Shown here one piece after another: positions 13,687 through 24,134 of a stretch of DNA of 64,000 bases (positions are counted from its first letter, which is position 1; every line of letters starts with the position of its first letter). Made by a program: the position numbers and the translations under genes. This stretch comes from Daldinia sp. FL1419. Lineage: Eukaryota > Ascomycota > Sordariomycetes > Xylariales > Hypoxylaceae. The stretch lies in assembly GCA_025201765.1 (NCBI GenBank), contig MU623428.1, forward strand, positions 1 to 64,000. The letters run 5' to 3'. The notes below the pieces were generated by a model. That model was not told the origin of the DNA and did not search any database. It saw only the letters and a program-made list of their open reading frames with translations.

Positions 13687-15783
13687 ATGTCAGCCAAACA
13701 CTTTGCCGGGCGTCTTCCATGCGCTTGGAGGCGAACGTTTTATACATCTCGCTCATGGAAGAAACCTATTGGTCCCGGTGCGGAAAATGCGTGGTCTAAC
13801 CCGGCATATCACCACTCAAAATGGACTGGGCGCTCCGTGTTTGCTTTAACAGCGACGGCTGGTTTATTGGGATTCGGCCTTGCTTCCGCGACACTCCAAG
13901 GACCCCCCAAGCGTGCTGTCACGCTTTTTGATAGCAAAATGCCAACCCCTCAATACGCATCAACGGACGAGATGGAAGACGTGAGTTTATCTCGTACCCT
14001 AGGTCAAAAAGCATATTTGTGTCGAGGAGGTGGAAAACCGAGTAGACTCTTACTAAATTCAATTTAGGCATTGAAGGAGATTCGCCGTGAGCTAATAAAG
14101 AACGGCGAGGAGGAAGATATTATTAGTACGGACCCAGAAGATCTTCTTGCGCATGGCTATTCCGAATGGTCGACAACGAATCCAGATGGTCTACCAGTTG
14201 CTGTTGTGTATCCTCGTTCAACGGAACAGGTATCGACCATCGCGCGTGTCTGTTATAAATACCGAGTACCTATTATTCCCTATTCGGGGGGATCGAGTTT
14301 GGAAGGGAACTTCTCTGCCCCTTACGGCGGAATTAGTATTGACTTTGCATATATGGACCAAATAATACAGTTCAACAAGGATGACATGGATATCGTGGTC
14401 CAACCAAGTATTGGATGGCAAGATCTCAACGATCAGCTAAGCCGAGTAGATAGTGGTCTCTTCTTTCCTATCGATCCTGGTGAGTAAAGCCCAGTCTCTA
14501 TAATGAGTTTCCTTTAGACCATATATCGTCCAACGAAGTCCACCTCCTATTTTGCCTTTTACACCCAAATATATAATCATAAGAACGATATGTGTTAACC
14601 CCCCAACCTCAGGCCCAAGCGCCAAAATTGGTGGCATGATTGGTACCAATTGTTCTGGTACAAATGCAGTTAAATACGGTACAATGAAAGATTGGGTCAT
14701 CAACTTAACCGTAGTCTTGGCAGATGGGACTGTCATCAAGACGCGAAGACGTCCGAGGAAAAGTTCAGCAGGCTATAACCTCAATAGTTTATTTGTTGGT
14801 TCCGAAGGGACTCTGGGGCTCGTGACGGAAGGTAGGCATCAATCTTTTTATACTCGTTACCATATAAATCTCCTAACAGATAGTCAGCAACTTTGAAGCT
14901 TGCCGTTGTTCCCGAGGAATTCTCCGTGGCAGTGGTTACTTTCCCTACGATCCGTGACGCCGCAGCGGCCGCCGCAGAGGTCATGCAGACTGGTGTCCCC
15001 ATTGCGGCTATGGAAATCATGGACGAGGTGCAGATGAAGGTCGTCAACCTAGGCGGAGCGACCGCACCACGAGTATGGAAAGAGGTTCCGACACTCTTCT
15101 TCAAATTTGCGGGGACAAAGACCAGCGTAAAGGAAAACATCAGCCGTGTTCAAGCTATCGCCAAAAATAATAAGGGTGGCAACTTTGAATTTGCCAAGGA
15201 TCTCAGGGAACAGAAGCTCTTGTGGTCGGCGAGGAAAGAATCTCTGTGGTCAATGCTAGCTTTAAGAAAGGAGGGCGAAGAAGTCTGTAAGTTGTCCTCA
15301 TAAAGTCCCCAGCCCCTTAGCACAACGAGCATCGATTTGCAGCCCTCTTTCCCTCCAATAACACTGCCAAAGACAAATATGAAGAATTTCAACTAAGTAA
15401 TTCTTACAGGGTCCACGGATGTCGCAGTTCCTTTCAGTAGATTGGCAGACATCATCGAGGTCAGCAAGAAGGAGATGGATGACCTAGGCCTCTTCGCTAG
15501 TATTCTAGGCCACATTGGCGACGGAAATTTCCACGAGAGCATCATCTACAATCGGACAAAAAAGGAAGAACTCGATAAAGTAGAAAAGTGCGTTAAGAAT
15601 ATGGTCAAGCGAGCACTAGATATGGAGGGGACATGTACAGGCGAGCATTCCGTTGGATGGGGTAAAAAGGACTCGCTCCTATTAGAGGTTGGGCCGCAGA
15701 CACTGGGCGTCATGAAGCAGATCAAGTCGGCGCTTGATCCCCGATGGATTATGAACCCGGGGAAGATTATGGATCTTCCTTAA
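13687..15783 (+). CDS. DLD1: D-lactate dehydrogenase (cytochrome), mitochondrial
   Basis: FAD flavoprotein that oxidises D-lactate to pyruvate and passes electrons to cytochrome c at the mitochondrial inner membrane. Five exons: 13687-13980, 14068-14479, 14613-14831, 14888-15286 and 15410-15783, giving 565 residues, close to yeast Dld1. The N-terminus is Arg/Ser-rich without acids (targeting peptide), followed by a hydrophobic stretch near residues 54-75 (VFALTATAGLLGFGLASA). The FAD-binding-4 domain follows, with PYSGGSSLEGN and later GMIGTNCSGTNA. The C-terminal FAD-oxidase part carries HIGDGNFH and GEHSVGWGKK, ending in NPGKIMDLP. The start at 13687 was chosen because it begins the targeting peptide; an in-frame start 105 nt upstream is possible. 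All junctions restore conserved words, for example FFPIDPGPSAKIGG across intron 2 and VTEATLKLAVVP across intron 3. Confidence 0.95.
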
Positions 15784-17638
15784 TGTCCCTTGGTTTCGCC
15801 TGGCAATACCTATTTGACCAGCCAGAAAAATGCTTACAACCATCGATTCAGGAAACGATTTAAACGATTTATGGCGCACGAGAGAACAAGACACGGGAGA
15901 AACTCACTAACAAGGTTTCACATTTGGGTTATCGAAAAGTTCCTCACCTCTTTCTTTTTGGGTAGCTGGCAAATATAATCCCGTATACCTAAGGCCATCA
16001 TAAGAGTTGTATCCATAGGCCAGTCCCGCATGGCCTTTTCCGAAGATATTCGCCCCCTTATCTAGTGGCAGATATCTAGCTCTATATTCTCCTATTTTCA
16101 TGGTGTGACACTTCTGTGTAGTCTCTGGTTCCATTTCCCCTGGATTGGAGAAGTTAGGTAGGATGATGGTATCGGTTCAGCCGACGTACCTACCTCGATC
16201 ATCCCTAAGCGTAGGAACACTAAGTGGTTTAACAGAGCCTTTAGTATCCCCTGAGAGTATTGCATAGGTACCTAGGTTAGGAGGTAGTTAGGCAGGTAGT
16301 TAGCATATTACTATCAAAAGCTGGACAGCTGGATTATTACTCACCCCTTTTACCCCTTACCCTATTGGCGTTCCAGTACATTCAAGTCACCCTACTTATA
16401 TGAGATTATTTAGATGTGACTTCATTTCATGGTCTTTCTGGCACCATACGCTACCAATCACCCATAGCATCTCCCCAATCATCGGATCTTCGCCTACCTA
16501 GGTAGGTACCTCTACTTCGTCCACGATTTCCATCGAGTGTATGATATGCCACGGAGCGTTGCTAAAAATAAGTAAAAATGCCACGAATGATGCTAGAGAA
16601 TATTCTAAAATGTAAAACAGATGATTTACCTAGTTCAGGTGTCAAGTGGTTAACACCCAAAATTTCACAGATATCAAGGGGGCTAAGTTAGTAGTACCAA
16701 CATCTGAATAGGTACAACGAATCCAAAAACTCGGGTGAATATACGCACATGTGCTTTTCCACGTTGGAATACTTACTCCAGGGAGATACATTCGCATGTA
16801 TCTCGTATGAGTCAATACCTTTGAGGCCCGAAAAAAATAAATTCAGCTACTATTTTAGAGAAGTGCCTGGGGACCTAAGGCCATCTTCGGTACCTACGTC
16901 AGTTGAGCAAGCGGTCTGCACTGTATCGGATACACGCAGCTTCCTTTTTTTATTTTTTATTTTACATTAGTACATGATTCTTTTTACACCATTTGGGCCA
17001 GAATAGATTGAAAACCCCGCTTTAGTACTATCTTTTTTTCTGTTTGGGAGGTTCCTGCCTCTTTTCTATTAAATTTAGGGAAACTGCCTCATCCAGATTG
17101 AAGAAGGTAGGTACATGTGGGTGATTTTATATCTATCGTACGTGCCTCACCTCAAGTATTTAAATACCTACGCACTTCCCAGCCAATCCTTCTCCTTCTC
17201 CTTCTCCTCGCCATCTTGCACATTACTTCTCCAATCACTTTCACCCAAACATTCCTATAAAGTTTTACTAACTCTTTAGTCTCTTTCGTTTACAAGCAGC
17301 TATCTAGGAAGCATCTTTGACTGATAGTCTTTATCGCGCGATTGGTGAGTATACTCTCCCCTATCGTTCCATACTCATTGGTCGTTGCCAATATCCACAT
17401 CATATCTCACTCTTCGATCGACTAAACCAGCGATCAACCTTCTCCAAGCGCAGCTACTGCTTCTTTTAATGTTGGTTGCTCTTACATCTCACGTCCCCAT
17501 CACTCATTTACACGAAAGCCACTAGGTTAGCTTCCCTGAGCAAGGACATAACCCTGCTGTTCACCCACTCAAGCTAACCGGTACACTCAAGCTAACAGGT
17601 AGTTGCGCGTGTAGTTTCACTATAAGCCTTCTACTATA
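15784..17638. other. Intergenic: DLD1 3' side and RdRP upstream region
   Basis: No supportable gene. Contains CCTAGGT/GGTACC palindromic clusters (16265-16295, 16496-16512), a T-rich patch near 16940, and a CCTTCTCCTTCT-type pyrimidine tract at about 17186-17211 just before the RdRP. A GTGAGT donor at 17345 and AG acceptors at 17598-17602 could bound a 5'-UTR intron of the RdRP. Confidence 0.5.
17566..17601 (+). repeat. 18-bp direct duplication with branch-site and acceptor look
   Basis: CACTCAAGCTAACCGGTA at 17566-17583 is followed directly by a copy with one base changed (A for C) at 17584-17601. Each copy contains GCTAAC, a typical fungal branch-site word, and the second copy introduces a CAG. 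It lies 38 nt before the RdRP start codon, at the probable 3' end of a 5'-UTR intron. Confidence 0.75.
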
Positions 17639-20600
17639 ATGGCTCGTGAGGCTCGTAGGCCTCGGGGAGGCTCAAATCTACCTCGACCACCCATTGCTTC
17701 ATTCCTAAAGAGCAGTATCCAGGTACCAGACGATAAGGGCGTCATAGTTCCCAAGGATGATCCAATCCAATCATCTAACAGCTCTATTCCGCTCGCGCTC
17801 GCTCCGAATCAAGGAACTCGCAAACCCCCAAACCAGAAATCAGATGGGCTTGATCACTGGCGTACAGCAGCCCCCAATCATACACGAAAATTCCCACCTC
17901 GTGGCTCGCGCCAAAGCCAGCAGCCATATCGCAATACCGGCAATCAATCCAACTCCATGTCATCCTCCGTAAAACGTCATGGCCAGTCGGATACTAAACA
18001 TGGGCCCAGGGCTCGCCAGTTGTCTAATACTAGCGGCTTTAAGCCTCAGTGGTCATCGTGGTCTGAAATTGGCCTCCGCCTGCGCGGCCTCCCAACTAAC
18101 ACCACCACCTTTGACCTATGGTCTTATTTTAAGAGACATGGCGAGATTATGCTCATCGAAATTTTCGAAAGAACTGATGGAAGCCCTGAAGGGAGTGGAC
18201 GTGTCCGCTTCTCTCCGCCTCCTCTTCGACATTTCTGGGACAACGTCATGACGCTTAGAATCCAAGGCCAACATGTCAAAATAAAGGTTGAACTCGAGAG
18301 AGAAAGGCAGATACGTCGGATACCAGGGTCCAATAACCGTAGCTATCTACCGTTCTCAAAAATCAAGATGGACGCGATAGAATTTGGCATTCTCGCAAGT
18401 GAGGATGAAATAATGCCGCTGCAAACGATCCGCGGCGGCATGGGAGGTGACTTTACTTTGGCATGCAATCTACTTCAGAAGAAATTGGAAATATCATTTA
18501 CGTGCAGCATCCAGGATCCACGCCGCGAAGACCCGGATATAAAACATAAATCACCAATTGGACAGATGGAACATATTCTTCAGTATAAAGCACAGATTTT
18601 GTTCGTCAATCTCAAGAAGATTGTTTTCGTCGATATTGATGAAGAAACGTGGGCTATACTTATACACTTACCCAGCCCGCCTCCATTTTATATAAAATGC
18701 GACTACGTTAATTCGCATTCAAACAATAAAACCTCTTGGAGACAGCGTGATGCTTGGAATCGGATTACAGACATCACCTACGACGCGTCATGGTTTAAGA
18801 ACGAACCTGCCTCGTTACCCAAGGCCGGTCGGTTTATTGACATTGGCAGATGGACTACGTACAGGCTTTTATTCCCCAAATCAGCTCTAGCCGACTGGGA
18901 GGAGATAAAACTAGCTTTGCAGGAATATAATATCAGCATAGACCACAAAACGTCGAGTGATATCAGAATTGTTCCATCGCGGATATCAAACTTCTGGAAC
19001 ATACTTGAACCAGAGCAGCCCATTCTCGATGCGTCTAAAGATGCCCTCTCCCTTCTGGCTGGCGCCCAAGACACATACCTTCCTTACGATGTCAGATATC
19101 AACTTGAAGCATGCATATCTCAGGGTATTTTCAACGAGGTTGACATTACCGTTGAATTTCTCCAAGAGTTAGCCAATCTTTCGAGAAGTCGTACCCAACG
19201 TCGCGATAGGGCGAAAGACCTCCTGACATATGCATTGCAGTCTCGCACTGGAAGCAAGGTCGAGAACCCGGGGAAGCTTGACAATAGAAGGATTTGGGAT
19301 CCTATGTCGCTTTTTAATGACAGAAAAGCGATTAGCCACTATCCAGAGGTCTCGCTCCCTGGACACTGCATATGGATGAGAAAAGTAATAATTACTCCTA
19401 CGACAATGCATCTTAGCAGCCCTGCACCAGAACCGTCGAATCGCGTGCTTCGCCAATATTCCAACTATGAAGACCGATTCATACGTGTCCAATTTATGGA
19501 CGAGATAACTAAAGGCCGTGTCTTCTCGGATCCAGACTCTACGCGCGATAATGCTTTATTCAATCGAGTACATAGAGTATTGCAGAACGGTATACAGATT
19601 GCCGGTCGCCATTTCCAATACCTTGCCACCGGGAACTCCCAGTTTCGGGAACATGGTGCCTACTTTTTCTCGCCAACCGAGTTCTTAACCTGTGATAATA
19701 TTCGAAACTGGATGGGTGATGTTAACCACATCCGAGTCGTAGCCAAGCATGCCTCTCGGCTTGGGCAATGCTTTTCGACGACCAGAATACCCAAGGCCTC
19801 GCCGATTGGCCAAGCGATTGTGCAGATTGACGACATCGAGCACAATGGCTGGTGCTTCACTGATGGTGTTGGTAAAATAGCATTCAGCCGCGCAAAGTTT
19901 CTTATGCAAAACCTCGACATAAGCAGGACAACCAAAAGCTTGCCGTCCGCTTTTCAGTTCAGGCTTGGAGGTAGCAAGGGAATTCTAGTGCAGTGGCCTG
20001 ATGTACCTTTCAACGAGGTTCACCTGCGACCATCGCAGAACAAGTTCACCGCAATTTCCAAGGGTCTCGAGATTATTAAAACATCTAAATATTCTGTCGC
20101 AACCCTGAATCGACAAACTATCACTATCCTAAGTTGTCTTGGCGTGCCAGACGAGGTGTTTGAGGGGATGCTAAAAAAGCAGATTGCAGACTATGAGCGA
20201 GCGATGACTGACGCCAACTTTGCCATGCAACTGCTTAGCAAATATGTTGACCAGAATGGCATTACTACGATAATGGCCCAGATGATCGCAGACGGTTTCA
20301 TGGAAACGAAAGAGCCTTTCTTCATGACCTTGCTACACATTTGGCGTGCCTGGTCAATGAGACTCCTTCGCGAGAAGGCTCGTATTCTGGTTGATGAAGG
20401 TGCATTTGTCTTCGGTTGCGCGGACGAGACTCGAACGTTGAGAGGGCATTTAGACTCGACTGAAAATAATCAGAGCAAAGATCCAAAAACGTTGCCACAG
20501 ATTTTCTTGCAAGTACCAAAGCGGGGTGTTGGATTGGAACAAGGCGAATACACAGTTATAACTGGAATATGTGTGCTCGGACGGAACCCATCTCTCCACC

Positions 20601-21832
20601 CCGGAGATATTAGAGTGGTGGAGGCAGTGGACGTTCCGGGGTTGAGGCACCTTCGCGATGTTGTTGTATTCCCCACGGTCGGCGACCGTGATATCCCCTC
20701 AATGTGCTCTGGAGGAGATCTGGACGGTGACGATTACTTTGTAATCTGGGATCCTCGGCTCATACCTACGGAGTGGAACCACCCTCCCATGGAGCAGGAC
20801 AGCCTGAAGCCCAAAGAGCTCGATCGGGACGTAGAGGTCTCGGACCTCATTTCGTTTTTTGTGAGCTATATGAAGAATGACTCACTAAGCACCATTGCCC
20901 ACGCCCATCTGGCCAAGTGCGACGCATTAACCGATGGCCCCAAGGACCCGCAGTGCCTCGAGTTGGCACGCCTGCATTCTAATGCCGTTGACTACCCCAA
21001 AACCGGACAGGAAGCTTACCTTAAATCGTCATTGCGACCAAAGACCTATCCGCACTTCATGGAGAAGGCCCCTAATAGAACCTATCGTTCAACAAAGATT
21101 CTTGGTCGACTCTACGACCAGGTGGCCCAGGTCGAATTCAGACCGGAGCTCAACGGCACATTTGACCAGAGAATTCTTCGCAGATATTCACTCCAAGATG
21201 AACTATTGAAGACAGTGCGAATGATAAAGAGACAGCACGATAAGGCCATGCGGCAAATTATGAACCAACACGATATAGAAACCGAATTCGAAGTGTGGTC
21301 AACCTTTATGCTGTCCAAACCCCGACTCGGAGGCGAATACAAGCGACAGGAGAACATAGAACCAGTGATGACCAATCATAGGGAACGCTTCAGAGAAGCT
21401 TGCATAAAGCTGGCGGGATCTAGAGATCCTAGTGCCTTATACCCCGTGGTGGCGGCTACCTACCGCATTACATGGGAAGAGGTACAAATCTCGCAGGGGC
21501 GAGTGCCGGGACCCAATTGGGAAGGGAAATCTACAGTTAATGAGCTGCCGTTAATCAGCTTTCCATGGGTTTTTGAGCACGAGCTAGGCCGAATCGCTAT
21601 GACGGGGGACGAATTTGAATTGGAAGAGATACCTAAGCCGACAATAGCATCGCTGGATGATGACATAGGCGATGACGCCGAATTCAAGCGTCTCCTCGGT
21701 GTCGATAATAGCAACCTCCATATCAATCAGCACGTACAAGCGACCCAAGCTACGGAAGTGGTCGAGGAGCTAATTGAACTGGAAGAGGAGGAAAACACGG
21801 CCATGGATGCTTTAGCTAGCCTAGCAAATTAG
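17639..21832 (+). CDS. RNA-dependent RNA polymerase, SAD-1/Rdp1-type
   Basis: Cellular RdRP that makes double-stranded RNA from aberrant single-stranded RNA, feeding Dicer and Argonaute in quelling or meiotic silencing. One uninterrupted exon of 1397 residues, similar in size to Neurospora RdRPs. The catalytic signature CSGGDLDGDDYF is intact, with DLDGD at residues 1027-1031. Supporting blocks are WCFTDGVGKIAFS (about 738-750) and RLGGSKGILVQWP (about 773-785). An RRM-like fold is readable at about 140-220 (IGLRLRGLP, FKRHGEI, GSGRVRF). This N-terminal RRM is a feature of the SAD-1/Rdp1 branch more than of QDE-1, so I assign the type by inference. The C-terminus is acidic (EELIELEEEE). A pyrimidine-rich leader and a probable 5'-UTR intron precede the start. 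No damage is seen. Confidence 0.95.
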   Translation: MAREARRPRGGSNLPRPPIASFLKSSIQVPDDKGVIVPKDDPIQSSNSSIPLALAPNQGTRKPPNQKSDGLDHWRTAAPNHTRKFPPRGSRQSQQPYRNTGNQSNSMSSSVKRHGQSDTKHGPRARQLSNTSGFKPQWSSWSEIGLRLRGLPTNTTTFDLWSYFKRHGEIMLIEIFERTDGSPEGSGRVRFSPPPLRHFWDNVMTLRIQGQHVKIKVELERERQIRRIPGSNNRSYLPFSKIKMDAIEFGILASEDEIMPLQTIRGGMGGDFTLACNLLQKKLEISFTCSIQDPRREDPDIKHKSPIGQMEHILQYKAQILFVNLKKIVFVDIDEETWAILIHLPSPPPFYIKCDYVNSHSNNKTSWRQRDAWNRITDITYDASWFKNEPASLPKAGRFIDIGRWTTYRLLFPKSALADWEEIKLALQEYNISIDHKTSSDIRIVPSRISNFWNILEPEQPILDASKDALSLLAGAQDTYLPYDVRYQLEACISQGIFNEVDITVEFLQELANLSRSRTQRRDRAKDLLTYALQSRTGSKVENPGKLDNRRIWDPMSLFNDRKAISHYPEVSLPGHCIWMRKVIITPTTMHLSSPAPEPSNRVLRQYSNYEDRFIRVQFMDEITKGRVFSDPDSTRDNALFNRVHRVLQNGIQIAGRHFQYLATGNSQFREHGAYFFSPTEFLTCDNIRNWMGDVNHIRVVAKHASRLGQCFSTTRIPKASPIGQAIVQIDDIEHNGWCFTDGVGKIAFSRAKFLMQNLDISRTTKSLPSAFQFRLGGSKGILVQWPDVPFNEVHLRPSQNKFTAISKGLEIIKTSKYSVATLNRQTITILSCLGVPDEVFEGMLKKQIADYERAMTDANFAMQLLSKYVDQNGITTIMAQMIADGFMETKEPFFMTLLHIWRAWSMRLLREKARILVDEGAFVFGCADETRTLRGHLDSTENNQSKDPKTLPQIFLQVPKRGVGLEQGEYTVITGICVLGRNPSLHPGDIRVVEAVDVPGLRHLRDVVVFPTVGDRDIPSMCSGGDLDGDDYFVIWDPRLIPTEWNHPPMEQDSLKPKELDRDVEVSDLISFFVSYMKNDSLSTIAHAHLAKCDALTDGPKDPQCLELARLHSNAVDYPKTGQEAYLKSSLRPKTYPHFMEKAPNRTYRSTKILGRLYDQVAQVEFRPELNGTFDQRILRRYSLQDELLKTVRMIKRQHDKAMRQIMNQHDIETEFEVWSTFMLSKPRLGGEYKRQENIEPVMTNHRERFREACIKLAGSRDPSALYPVVAATYRITWEEVQISQGRVPGPNWEGKSTVNELPLISFPWVFEHELGRIAMTGDEFELEEIPKPTIASLDDDIGDDAEFKRLLGVDNSNLHINQHVQATQATEVVEELIELEEEENTAMDALASLAN

Positions 21833-22747
21833 TTTTGACGAGATACCATCTCACAAGTGTCTCCTTGACCCTCAGGAGTGAGGATCGTAAATAAGATAGC
21901 GGACTAGCAAGTGGTTAGATTTTCGTGGTGCCTTTGCGATGTGGTTTGTGATAAGGAGGTGGATAAACGTTGAGTGTTACTGGAAGAATACCTAGCCTGG
22001 TAAAGCGATTGAGCTATCGTAGCGGATTACCCTTTGACTAGCGGATTGCCCTTTGACTTTAATAATGATAATCAAGCCGTGGATTCCTGATTTTACCCAG
22101 GGCGTATCATGAGAAATCTACCTGAGAGGGAGGATAGTCGAGTACCTATATTACTAACAATGGGCGATACGGTACCTGATAGTTAGGGGGTGTACAAATC
22201 TAGGTTACAGGGCAGTACCTATAGGTATGGTTAGGTGCACAGGTACCTGGGTTAGGTAAGAGTAGCATTACATAAGGTTTTCTTAGGTAAGGTTACAGAG
22301 GTAAGGTTCAATCTTAGCAGGTGCGGCGGAAGAGGGTTGATCCTCAAGCGAAAAAAAGGAAAAAGTCTTGGCAACGCACAATTTCCCAATGCCGACTCGC
22401 CCCAACTTCAGGCCTCATCGCCCCTCGATTGATTGAATGATTTAGAGCTTCGATATTTTTGACGACGTACGACGAAGTAAGAGTCTCGCAATTCCTCTCG
22501 AGGTAAGTCAGGTATTTCAAATTTTTAGTTTATGAAATATCGAATTCTTGTTTTAATTTTATTGTAAATTGATTTAATTAAGCTGTCCCGCACCAACTTC
22601 GATCAAGAAGAAAGAAGAATCCAACCGTCCAAACCGAAAAAAAAGTCGATAGCTAATTCGAATTCCCAGCTACTTAGTTTCTTCTGCTCTTCAACCCACC
22701 AACAATCCACTCCGAACCCCGGAAGCGAGATATCTCTACCTACAGAC
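21833..22747. other. Intergenic: RdRP 3' end to NAC beta promoter
   Basis: No gene supported. Contains GGTACCT/AGGTAC words in 22160-22310 and an AT-rich patch near 22515-22580. A short repeat of CTAGCGGATT(A/G)CCCTTTGACT-like text lies near 22020-22060. The last ~150 bp form the 5' UTR of the NAC beta gene. Confidence 0.5.
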
Positions 22748-23500
22748 ATGGCGGACGTGCAGGAGATCCTTAAGAAGAAGTTCGGCGGCGCTGCGCCATC
22801 GCGTACCGGTATGTAAAAACATCGACAAGTTATTAATTAATAAGGAGAAATAATTAATAATAATCGTGGTGCGCAGGCGGAAAGGGAACCCCGCGACACA
22901 AGCAAAAGCGAAATGTTGCTCGTAGCGCTAACGACGACAAGAAGCTACAGGCTACCTTGAAGAAGCTCAACACTCAGCCTATCCAGGCTATTGAGGAGGT
23001 CAACATGTTCAAGAGCGACGGAAACGTCATCCACTTCTCCGCTCCCAAGGGTGAGTTGTTTTATTTTTATTTTTCGGCTTTTTTTTATTTTTAGGATTAT
23101 TATTACTCATTGTCAACAAGAGTCCATCGACTTCCAATGACGTCTCCGAAGTCGTGATGTCTGTTATAGACTATATTTATATATATTTGTATATATATAT
23201 ATACATGCACACGTGTGTATACAGAAATCAAATCGAATCTAGCTAATGCCTACGTATATATCAGTCCACGCTGCTGTACCCGCCAACACATTCGCCATCT
23301 ACGGCGCCGGTGAGGACAAGGAGCTTACGGAACTCGTCCCCGGTATCCTAAACCAGCTCGGACCCGATTCGCTAGCTTCCCTCCGGAAACTAGCCGAGAG
23401 CTACCAGAGTATGTCCAAGGAGTCTAAGGAGCCTGATGCGGACGACGATGATATCCCCGACCTAGTCGCGGGCGAGAACTTTGAGAGCAAGGTCGAATAA
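22748..23500 (+). CDS. EGD1: Nascent polypeptide-associated complex beta subunit (BTF3)
   Basis: Beta subunit of the ribosome-bound NAC chaperone, which shields emerging chains and limits mistargeting to the ER. Three exons, 22748-22808, 22877-23050 and 23265-23500, encode 156 residues, normal for the family. The start MADVQEILKKKFGG carries the basic ribosome-contact region, continued as GGKGTPRHKQKR across intron 1. The NAC domain follows (KLNTQPIQAIEEVNMF), with the second intron interrupting it before VHAAVPANTFAIYG. The C-terminus is acidic (DADDDDIPDLVAGENFE). Intron 2 contains a long TA/GT-rich microsatellite (about 23165-23222). The gene runs towards the tRNA deaminase gene, with about 630 bp between their stop codons. 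Confidence 0.97.
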
Positions 23501-24134
23501 ACGACCTTTTAATCGGCACACCTACTACAAGCGGACCAAAAACAATACCCAGACTTACTCCCAATAACCACCCCCGACCCCTTTTCTCACTTTTACGACA
23601 CGGAAATGAATCACGCGGAAAGATAATGGAAACACAGACAACACAACGGGAATGATTATGGGCATTTGGTCGAATCCGGTTTGATGGTGGTCTTTTTTTC
23701 TTCTCTCAATCTCTCGTTGTTCTCTCTTGCGCAAAGAGGAAAGGTCGGAAAGGAAGTTCCTCGGTAGCTGTCCTTTTGCAAATCAATTATGAAGGTGGTG
23801 GTAGTTAGAGCGGTTCTTTTTTTTTCTCCCTCTTACTCCTCCCCCGCCACCATCGTCATCATTCTAAGTAGTTTGGGGGCTGGTGTTTCGAATTCTGCCA
23901 GACGCGGACTCGAAACCTCCTCAATCGAATCCTACGGTAGAAACTTGCGTTGTCGCTTTTTTGTCCCTCCGTCAAGTTCTGCTAGCGGGTTCACCCTAGA
24001 TACGCAGGGCGTGGCAGTGAGGAATCGATGCCACTGCTGGTGCAAAATAAGAAGAAATATGTTGTAAACGTATGGCTTGGCTGATGATTACTTTTGTGAT
24101 TTATATACTCTTCGGTAAAGCAGATGAGATATTC
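23501..24134. other. Convergent 3' intergenic region
   Basis: Space between the stop codons of NAC beta (+) and tRNA deaminase (-). T/C-rich text near 23690-23720 and 23815-23850. A plus-strand frame of about 90 codons at 23789-24067 has no family features. No gene is called. Confidence 0.5.
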
